Assembly: GCA_945910005.1 (NCBI GenBank)
Contig: OX246746.1
Coordinates: 16,491,387 to 16,555,386 of the forward strand
Direction: 5' to 3'
DNA length: 64,000 bases
Origin: Isoperla grammatica
Taxonomy: Eukaryota > Arthropoda > Insecta > Plecoptera > Perlodidae
Part shown: positions 55,154-64,000 of the stretch, piece after piece
Numbering within the stretch: position 1 is the stretch's first letter
How the letters are laid out: each line of letters opens with the position of its first letter
Program-made: the position numbers and the translations under genes
Notes under the pieces: model-generated
Databases searched by the model: none
What the model was told of the DNA's origin: nothing
What the model saw: the letters and a program-made list of their open reading frames with translations, nothing else

Positions 55154-56484
55154 CGCTAGGTGCCGCCACATCCACATTAGCGCGGCCTAATCAGTGGGTG
55201 CTAAAACTGTTCGGTGCATAATGCTAGATTCGTATGTGTAGGCCTATACACGACGCAAAACTCGAAAAGCTAGAAATACATATTTTAGTTAGGCAGCTTA
55301 GTATGAAAATGTGGACACGGTAGATAAAAGCACCAAATTTTTACCACGTGCTACGTGCTACGTGCTCATAGCTTTCAGTTTTCCTTTCGGGTAGCCATCT
55401 TGAATTTGACAGTGGCCATCTTGAAATAGCATATTATCAATATCTCAGCTTCTGAAGCACTCACGATCACAATCTTGGTGTGTTAGGAGACTCTATCGGG
55501 GTCAGGAAAAACAAATCAAATTATTAATTTATTAATGATTATTTTTTAATTTTAATTAATAATGAATAAATTAATTGTCGTGTTATTGATTTTAATTAGA
55601 TTGTATTGACCGAATGTCAACACCAAATGGTACATGCATATAATATTCATCAAGAAACTACCAGTAAAAATACCCGTAGGCCTGGTATTATGACGGGTTG
55701 CTAAATATTTTGGAAAACACACTGCTGATATTATGGTTCCCACGGAGAGAACAAGTTAATCACGGACTTAATATTTAGCGGGCCGACATAGTACTGGACT
55801 TAGTCCATATAAATTGTTCCAAATTGTGACAGTTAATTACTTTCAATTTAAGTTGATAAGCTAATGAAATGTAAGCATCCTCGCATGAAGGTCATCATTG
55901 ACTTGTTATTGTTTTATGTTCTTCGAGACCTTGCAAACAAAACCATAAACATAACTTGTACAATTCGCACACATTTATATTAATTTTATCTTTGAATTAA
56001 TTAGGAAATTATTATGAGGTAATATATTAATTGGCACACTTTATGTAAGAAAAAACACACACAAAACAGTATTCGCCTCGTGTCTTTTGAACAATATGCT
56101 CGTTATACTAATGTCTGGTTGATAACATTTTTCACTTGCCCAATTTAATTTTTTGTTTTATCTTAATTAATACGTGCCTACTTGTAACTGCAAAAAGTAG
56201 TCAAGGTTAAAAATATCGTCTGGTCGGGTATCCCACGATAGCAGAAAACATGATTGCATCACAAGGATATGATATTGTATTGATAATTCGTAAGTTTGGA
56301 AAATATGATCTGGACGTAAATGCCCAGGTGATAATTGTGTGAAAATGTGAACATCTTAACAATAACAATAACAATGTAAACTTGAAAGTTGCTGTCTGTG
56401 TTTCGTCGCGGCCGGAGTATAGAATTAAATTTGGGGGTCAACGGGCAGTTGACAGTAAACGTCAGACATTTAATTTCAATAGAA
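55154..56484. other. AT-rich intergenic stretch
   Basis: Nothing recognised beyond a short ACGTGCT tandem near 55345. Confidence 0.45.
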
Positions 56485-56732
56485 TATGAAGATGATGATT
56501 AGGTTTTACGTCCAATATTTTTGCAACTTGGCTAATACAGACGATAAGTGGGTGAAATATGAAGTTGAAGATGAAAAACCGTCACAATGTCCGAATCAGA
56601 TCCATTACACGTCGCGGGGTCGTCATAAGGGGAGTCCAGCAATGGAGGGCACGGCTAAGTGGGAGACCGCTATCGCGAGACATAAAAAGAAACAAATCTA
56701 GTGCCATACACGTAGAATAGAGACGCTCGCTT

Positions 56733-56733
<1 letters not shown>
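56485..56733 (-). mobile_element. Composite: SINE-B tail, 7600-type body and R3 end
   Basis: Read on the minus strand: an R3-like start (AGCGAGCGTCTCTATTCTAC), a body with GCTGGACTCCCCTTATGACG, and the SINE-B tail. Same body-tail order as 7560-7885. Confidence 0.6.
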
Positions 56734-57040
<307 letters not shown>

Positions 57041-59090
57041 TCATTTTCATTTATTTATTATTCTGTACAATGACACAAGTTTAATATTGAGCAAACACCT
57101 TCATGAGCTCTCTGCTCGCTCGAAGGTTTGCTTTTACATACATGAATAAAATAGTGCACAGTCAACGTTAATCAATACAAATTTAGATTTAGACTAAGAA
57201 CTACAAAAACATGTTTAATTCTCTATACAATCGAACAGTTGTTAAAATATATTGGTGTAATTATACTAAAATTAATGCTAAAACACTTCTAAAACAATGC
57301 TGTATATACATTTAAAAAGTTAAGCGTTCTGCGAATAATTAAATCAAATTAAAATTTGTTAAAAAGTAAGAATTACAAAAGCCATGTTTTATTATCTATA
57401 CAGGTAAACAGTAGTTATCAAATTGTAAAACAATGCTAAAATAATACGAAACTAGTCCTAAACAATACTGACACAATGTTGAACTACAACTGAAACCACG
57501 TTCCCTCTTTGATCGTGTGTTCTGCCAGCTTTTTAAAAGTAATATAATTCATGGAAACAAAGAACTCAGGCATTTGACTAATAATGGTGTTGAACAATTG
57601 TGGCCCTTTATAAGTTAATTGGTTTCTCGTGTTTGTCATTCTAAAGTCCGGTACATTCAAGCTCAGCATTCTTGACTTCCTGGTGTTCACACTATTGGTT
57701 GTAAAATGATAGTTACTCAAATTCTTAAATACATATGTAACAACTTTTAACAAATAGAGAAGTGACAAAGGAAGAATATTAAACTCTGCGTATATATAAT
57801 CAACTGATTCAAGACGATTTATGTTGAAAATTGTTCTTATGACATAGTTTTGTGTTGTACGAAGAGAAGTTAGTTTGTAGTCAAATGTTCCACCCCAGTG
57901 AATAATACCAAATTGCAGAATAGATTGAAAAAGTGCGAAATATAGCTGACGTAAAACATGAATAGGCATTATCTTCTTAAGATGGTAAAAAATATAGTTA
58001 ATGGCTCTAAGCTTTATAGATAACATCTGTATGTGCATACTCCAACTTAGGGATGAATCTATGTAGACGCCCAGATATCTAATAGAATCACACATTTCAA
58101 TACAGCTACATTTACATCCAGTCTCCTTAATACATTTAAAATCATGGTAAACAATCTTGAGATGAGGAATCGTGGCCTGCTCTTTAAAACGAAACAATAT
58201 ATATTTAGTTTTCAAGCTATTGAGAACAAGACCATTTCTGTTAAAATAAGGGGATAAAACACGCAAGTCTTGAACAACAAGGATTTCTAAAATTAAATAC
58301 GACACAGCTGATAAAACTAGAGCAGCATCATCTGCAAACAAAGTAATCTTGGCATAAAGAGGCAGCAGAGAGACGTCATTAATAAAAATTAAGAAAAATA
58401 TTGGCCCTAACACAGACCCTTGTGGGACACCACGATTAACAGTCATTTTATCACTAAAAGTACCATTTATTCTTACCATTTGTGTTCGTTTACTTAAATA
58501 TGATTCAAACCAAATACCAATTTTTCCCCTAAGACCGCAGTTTTGAAGTTTTTCTATCAATAAATTGTGGGAGATCATGTCAAATGCCTTACTCAAGTCT
58601 AAATATACCGCCATGGTCTTGTGATTTTTCTCCATTGCTTGAGTGATATGTTTGGTATGGCTATCTATGGCCATATCCACATTTTTATTTGGCAAGAAAC
58701 CATATTGATTAGGAGAAAAATAATTGATAGATTGTAAAAAGTTTAAAACTTGATTTTTGACACAAACCTCTAAAATTTTCGATAAAGATGGTAAAAGTGA
58801 AATTGGACGATAATTGGTCACCATTGTTTTATCACCAGCTTTAAAAACAGGTATAATGACAGCCGTTTTGAAAATGTCTGGCACATAGCCATTGTTGATA
58901 GAAAGATTAAACAGGTATTTGAAAATCGGTACAAAAATGTCAATATTATCTTTTATCATACAGATATTAACTCTATCAATCCCGGCACTTGTTTTACGTT
59001 TCATGCTTCTGATGACTTGTACAAGATCAGCTTCAGTTATTTCAGAAACGTGCATGGTTTGGTTAACCCACTGCTTCTTAAAATTCTCCC

Positions 59091-59091
<1 letters not shown>
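57041..59091 (-). mobile_element. 5'-truncated non-LTR retrotransposon (CR1/Jockey-like)
   Basis: Minus-strand element: RT frame from about 59091 to the stop at 57484, then about 440 bases of 3' UTR with an internal imperfect duplication (blocks near 57200 and 57370). AAT arrays border both ends. The endonuclease half is missing. Long uninterrupted coding suggests recent insertion. Confidence 0.88.
57484..59091 (-). CDS. LINE reverse transcriptase, N-terminally truncated
   Basis: About 535 residues open to TAG/TAA-type stop at the 3' end. RT blocks in order: TSAGIDRVNICMIK, NYRPISLLPSLSK (about 58796-58830), YLDLSKAFDMISH, RGVPQGSVLGPIFF (about 58400-58436), FADDAA (58326-58343), SLKTKYILF, YLGVYIDSSLSW. 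FADD is the catalytic Asp pair, so the active site is intact. A C-terminal CKCSCIEMC cysteine cluster lies between FADD and YLGV. The upstream poly-Ile/Ser/Leu extension of the frame comes from the flanking microsatellite and is not part of the protein. Family between CR1 and Jockey; exact clade undecided. Confidence 0.88.
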
Positions 59092-59157
<66 letters not shown>

Positions 59158-59209
59158 TAATAATGATGATGATGATGATGATGATGTTGATGACGATGAT
59201 GATGATGAT

Positions 59210-59294
<85 letters not shown>

Positions 59295-59295
59295 G
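59091..59295. repeat. (AAT)n then (GAT)n compound microsatellite
   Basis: AAT units to about 59165, then GAT units to 59295, abutting the truncated 5' end of the LINE. Confidence 0.97.
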
Positions 59296-61679
59296 CAACA
59301 AGTAAAACAAGCTCAAAAAGCTCAATGGACGCCCAAGCGGTGTACATCGCATGTTTGCTGCTTCTTGAACTTTACCTTGGCAATAACCTTACTTTCCATT
59401 AATGTAGCCAGTGCATAATTATTAGCTCTTAATGAGATCATATATATATGTTTTCAGTGTAGCGTGGCTTCAGCTTCACCTTGAGCTGTTCGCCATTCCA
59501 ACAGTCAGTGAAAGGAATGTTAAACATCTGGCGGGGTACTATATTTCAATGTCACACTCATACAGTTTCATCTAATTATGCTTCGTTCCTTGATCAAATG
59601 ACAAATTCCTTCCAAGAAATTAGCATTGTGTAAACAATGGTTTTTATCATTTACGAGCAGGACAATTTTCATGGAATGAGCCGTTTCAAAAAGATTGGTT
59701 CCAGTCTCTCACATCCTTAGACCATCACATCCCTTTTCAAAATTCGGAAGTGTTCGGGAATACTTGGTGCCATGACACGAAGATGTCGGTGGAAACCAAA
59801 CATGCGAAATGTTAGTCGTAAATTAATCAGTCATAGATAATGCTTTATCAGAGTATATCTATAATTATAAAGGTATAAATTAAATAACATATTGGATAAT
59901 CGAAGTAGCAAAACATAATATTACAAATCAGAAACACTATTGAAAAAGAGTGATTTGAGATTATCTTTGATTTACGACGAACCAGTACAGAATTAACATC
60001 GACTCTAATGATCGGTTCACATAAGTGTTCAGTGGTTTTATTGAAAAGATTTAAGGTTTAAGATTTTGTTCCAAGACACGATTTTTCCTAAATGCTTTGC
60101 TAGGATCGCTATCAATGGCCGGATTTTTAAAAGGTTGCCTCTCATTGGCCTGGGCTAAGAATTTTACAGATAAGAGCAAAGAAGTTGAATCTAGTCAACT
60201 TCAACACTGGCTCAAAAACCTAACTGTAAATTTGTGAATGATTTGTATTTATTATATTCCTAGTAGGCCTACTCGAGACAATAATCCGTTTATTGTAATC
60301 TCATTTTATAATAGAGTATTAGAGTATATAGTATTGAAGTTAGTACTAATAGTTGATTACAATTTATTTTAGTTTTAGATGTACTTTATTTGTGTCTTTA
60401 CGCTCATTATTTTGCATATACTATTTGTTTCTCAACTTTAGAAGAAGGATATCAAGCATTGCAACTGTGCATGTAATGTTTCCATAAAATATGTTTTAAT
60501 GTAACCCTTAACGGTAAGAATAAATAAATAAGCACCGTGTGTGAATTTTCCTATAGTTAAATGTGTGAACCGGCCATTAGTAACACTACAGCCGTCGTGG
60601 TCTATACTCACTCAGTAACGAGTATGCTTAGCACGCAGTTGCAGTAGGCCACGAGTTCGAGGCTAATCGTTTCCATTTTGCTTTTAAAATCTCTAATCTT
60701 TATGGTTTGTATCAATAACACATGCACAACGTATATTTTGTTGATAACACCATTATAATGGCCAAGGCTTGCGTTAGTAGCTTATCTTTTTGTTCGGTAT
60801 TTCATCAAGATCGGTAAAATACTATATTTCTCACTCAATGGTAGTGCGATACTATTTTACCGATATTGGTATTTTGTTTATGTTATAAAGTTTCACAATA
60901 TTTCAACCTAATACAAAAAATTTAGGGTGCAGAACTGAAATAGCTATTTTTAACAAATTACAGGAGTATTTTCCTGCGGGAAGTGTGAATTTAACTACTT
61001 GGGTTGTGGATTCCATTGTAATAAAACAGAAATAAAGATATGATTAAGTAAACATATTGGTAAGATTTATTACCCTATTTTTAGTACTCCAACTCATCTA
61101 AAAAATTAAACTGTTGCGTTTTACATGGAAATTAATGTCTCGAATAATTTTCAATTTCGGGGGGGGGGGGGGGCGTTGCCCTCTTCTATGGGCGCCCATG
61201 TATAGCTCCAACGAAATTCTCAAATATTACGGGGGCGGAATCGAGTGCTGCATAAACTTAAGCAATGCGTTGGCCAAGTTACTTCGTGTTGAACATTTTT
61301 CAATGGCTAGAAACATTCTAATTTCTGATGTATTAATTGACGTGTTAATTGTATTGTATGCAACGCCGCCGCGCTCGCATGCAGTTCTAGTCCGCGTGAT
61401 ATATCTTCAGCAAATTAGGTCTGAGCAATTAAACTACGGGAAGAAGGACGAACTGTTGCAAATTTTGTCTACAGGCCAGAGATAATTATTTAACGTATAT
61501 TTCTAGATAGTTGTAGACTTGAGATTTTTTTAGTTTGAGGCTTCCCTCCATCACTATATGTAACCACTCCTTACTCCCGTGACAACCTGACCATCATATC
61601 ATATTTATTCGTATCATATTTGTTATACTGTTATTTGTTATATTGTTGGTGATCACACAACAAGCACAACACAGATAGG
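59296..61679. other. Intergenic stretch, no supported gene
   Basis: A degenerate tRNA-like patch (B-box-like GAGTTCGAGGC near 60650), an ATCGGTAAAATA inverted pair at about 60812-60860 and a G15 tract at 61159-61173. The open frame at 61114-61485 spans the G tract and has no recognisable domain. Confidence 0.4.
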
Positions 61680-61806
61680 CTTGTGGATGGTCCAAATTTC
61701 AACTTTGATCGGACTCTCCGTTCGACCGCTATCGCGAGAGATAAGAAACAAGACAAATAAAAAACGAAACGAGTGCCATAAGAGTAGAATGGAGACGCTC
61801 GCTTTA
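61680..61806 (+). repeat. Dispersed repeat R3, copy 4
   Basis: GGACTCTCCGTTCGACCGCT, CGCGAGAGATAAGAAACAAG and AATGGAGACGCTCGCTT, as at 46900 and, inverted, 56660. Confidence 0.65.
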
Positions 61807-62719
61807 TGACGCACTTTCAATCATTGTAACCTATGCATGACCACTTTGCACTATATCCGAGCAGGTGGACCAAATTTATGTACACAGAAATAATCTCGAC
61901 ACAAAAAGTGGACGTAAGCCTAATACAGCGCACGGATACAGAATAAATCCACTGGTTGGCACTGGTTATAGGTGGAAGCTGAAGTAATTTAATTTACAAA
62001 ATGCATAATTACATAATATGTATATACTATTTTAGATGAGTTATCAATCACTAATACTAAAATCGCAAGAAATTGCCGAGTTTTAATCTGAACTCAAAAG
62101 TGCTGTACAACACATCGAAAACGTGTAAACATGGCTCAATTTGAGTTTGAAAGAATTAAATAAAAAAGTAAAAAATTGGATATCATAATAAGTATGAGTA
62201 TTTTTTTTGTAATTTATTTAAATACGAAATAAATTCAAAATACCAACCGTGATTATTACAAAATCAAAAAATATTTTTCACGGAGTAACTTATTTAGTTT
62301 TTACCAAACGAAATTGAAGCCGGTTTTCACTTTCTCGATGTATGCGGTGTTGTACAACATTATTGAGAGAGGCCTATAATTTTAAGACAGTAATTTCACG
62401 CAGATTTAATACTGGCGGTATAATCATTATTTCCAAAACTGGAATACAATAATTTGAGCAACCACAATATGCTTGCGGCCGTCCACACGAGGCCAGCGTT
62501 GCAACAAAGGAAGATAAAACAAATGCATTGGTGCACACGGACAATGGAAACTGTTCAAACCTCATATTAACTGATTTTGAAGTGCTTTGGAAAAACAAAA
62601 CACTCATATCCAAAGCTCCACTAACCCAAAGCTAAACATCAAACGACGGGTATTTCCGCCTAATCGGCTTAGTCCCCGTACGTATATGTCACAATATAGT
62701 GTAAAGTCTACTTGAATCA
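61807..62719. other. AT-rich intergenic stretch
   Basis: No gene or repeat recognised. Confidence 0.45.
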
Positions 62720-62759
62720 CACTAAGAACCGTTTCAGATGCGAGGCGGCGATTAAGTAT

Positions 62760-62878
62760 AGTTTCCCTGACTGGTAGAGCTTTGCGGTTCTTTGTGAAAC
62801 TGTTACAACTCTAACCTTGGGTTTTCGGTAACTCCCCGAATGGGGATCGAACCCAAATCGCCAGCTCTACGTACCAAT
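62760..62878 (-). mobile_element. tRNA-derived SINE-C, inverted
   Basis: The reverse complement has GGTACGTAGAGCTGGCGATT and a strong B-box GGGTTCGATCCCC. A related body with TTTGCGGTTCTTTG occurs inverted near 43960-44005. Confidence 0.55.
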
Positions 62879-62944
62879 GGGCGGCTGGCGGCTATACTGC
62901 ATTTTTTTTGTAATTGCTGACATATGATCGATTGAACAGTAATC
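62879..62944 (+). repeat. 65-bp direct repeat, left copy
   Basis: GGCGGCTGGCGGCTATACTG ... ATTGCTGACATATGATCGAT; right copy at 63229-63292. The pair brackets a SINE-A. Confidence 0.8.
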
Positions 62945-63222
62945 GATAGAGATAGACAGCGGTAATACGCGATACTCTAATTCGGGAGGTCGCCGGTTGG
63001 ATTCCGGCCACCGGCAGTCCTGACTGAAGTTTTTTCCCGAGGTTTTCCTCAGTCGTAAAAACGAATGCTGGGACTGAGTCATACTATCAGCCCTCGGACA
63101 TTCCTTCCAAGCTATCCAACCCAAACACCCTAAACCTAGTTAGTCGGCTGCATGAAGAGGGGCACTTCAGTTAAAACTGTTGTGCACCCTATAACGGTTA
63201 TTTCTACGAAAAATTATAATTA
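62945..63222 (+). mobile_element. SINE-A copy
   Basis: B-box-like GGTTGGATTCC, GGCAGTCCTGACTGAAG, CCTCAGTCGTAAAAACGAAT, CAGCCCTCGGACATTCC and GTGCACCCTATAACGG match 7946-8215 nearly end to end. Confidence 0.85.
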
Positions 63223-63228
63223 TACTGT

Positions 63229-63400
63229 GGCGGCTGGCGGTTATACTGTTTTTGTGATTGCTGACATACGATCGATCGAACAGTAGACTGCATACCCTTA
63301 ATTCTAGGTTCGATCCCTAGTCGGGGCAAACTTTTATTACAATTGCTATCATCTCCATGCATTATCAATAAAGCAGGATTATTATAAGACAAATAGCAGC
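63229..63400 (+). mobile_element. 65-bp direct repeat, right copy, then SINE-C-like unit
   Basis: Opens with the right copy of the 62879 repeat. It is followed by a tRNA-like B-box GGTTCGATCCC and TACAATTGCTATCATC, shared with 49375-49494 inverted. Confidence 0.5.
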
Positions 63401-64000
63401 AAAATAAGGAAGATACGGCGACGGCATCGCAATGTGGTGCGAAAACTGGTCCCTCCTGGGGCTGCATTGGTCTCCGATAGAAGATCATGAACTAACGGGT
63501 GTGAATCATTTCCGTGATATGGCCAACAGAGAAAGAATACAATATGTTGCCATATACAACAATGCGCCAACAATACAGTAAGGACTCTTCCTCAACTGAG
63601 AGAGTGATAGATGTATAGAGAGGGGCAGGAGACAGAGAGACAGGCAGACAGACAGACAGACAGACAGACAGAGAGAGAGGTCATGGACACCAGAGACCTC
63701 AGCCGGTATTACCACCCATTAAAAATCAACATGTGTCAATATTACAGTAAAACAAGATAACGTACCTTCGACAGCAAAACGTTCTCACAATAGTGTTACG
63801 AGTGATCGAACACTGCACAACACATTCATAAAATGCACATTTCTACACAAGCTGAATCATCTTGATAATCAAGAAAACACGAGGAGAATTAATTTCCGCT
63901 TATTATCTGTGGCTTCGTCGAGTGCCGACTGATGAAACTGGTTTCAAATGAGGACACTGTAGCCCAGCAAACAGATGTACTTGACGATTGATATCGCTCA
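63401..64000. other. Right edge: GACA microsatellite, possible minus-strand exon
   Basis: CAGA/GACA units at about 63641-63672. On the minus strand GTCGAAG|GTACGT is a good donor at about 63763-63770, after an AT-mixed stretch without an open frame; a distant first exon is conceivable. No gene supported. Confidence 0.25.

Noticed and set aside
58892..59352. Poly-Asn/Asp/Met/His frames and the poly-Ile/Ser/Leu start of the RT frame
   Set aside because: Microsatellite translation; only the part from about 59091 downward on the minus strand is retrotransposon protein.
61114..61485. 123-residue plus-strand frame
   Set aside because: Passes through a G15 tract, no homologous feel and no splice or promoter support.
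63506..63715. Cys/Leu/Ser-rich minus frame
   Set aside because: Driven by the GACA/CAGA microsatellite.

Overview
The window is animal nuclear DNA: AT-rich, intron-rich, crowded with short non-autonomous transposons, with three recognisable protein-coding genes. Gene content (a Rab32/38 GTPase, one zyxin/LPP/TRIP6-type LIM protein, a Tret1/SLC2A-type sugar porter) and the very frequent palindromic motif TAGGCCTA suggest a marine invertebrate, possibly a deuterostome such as an echinoderm. That placement is an inference, not a result. No bacterial, organellar or viral features are seen.

Gene 1 (+ strand, 937-15099, five coding exons, 532 codons) is Rab32/38-like with a 314-residue N-terminal extension in its own exon, a complete GTPase domain and a CxC prenylation end. 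Its introns carry a SINE set, several MITEs, a hAT-type element with an 8-bp target duplication and a perfect 24-bp hairpin. Intron 2 ends in a tandem array of duplicated 3' splice sites with truncated decoy copies of exon 3. The 3' UTR runs on to about 17.1 kb.

Gene 2 (+ strand, 19543-27541, nine coding exons, 471 codons) is a zyxin/LPP/TRIP6-family adhesion protein: Pro-rich FPPPP segment, Leu-rich export-like motif, three LIM domains and a C-terminal PDZ ligand. It too has a tandem duplicated splice acceptor and decoy exon, before LIM2. Both genes could act around membranes and adhesion sites, but nothing here shows that they are functionally coupled.

Gene 3 (- strand, 38882 down to 36176, three coding exons, 514 codons) is a 12-helix sugar transporter. 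Every major SLC2 loop motif is present in some form.

From about 39 kb to the right edge I find no host gene. This part holds MITEs (one with a TAA target duplication, a fold-back family in two copies), three SINE-like families, a 375-bp pentanucleotide array, a 161/176-bp satellite carrying an 80-bp LINE 3'-end insertion with a 10-bp target duplication, a broken Penelope-like reverse transcriptase, and a 5'-truncated non-LTR retrotransposon with a long open RT frame set between AAT microsatellites. Exon limits were read by hand from splice consensus, reading phase and family resemblance; no alignment or transcript was available.
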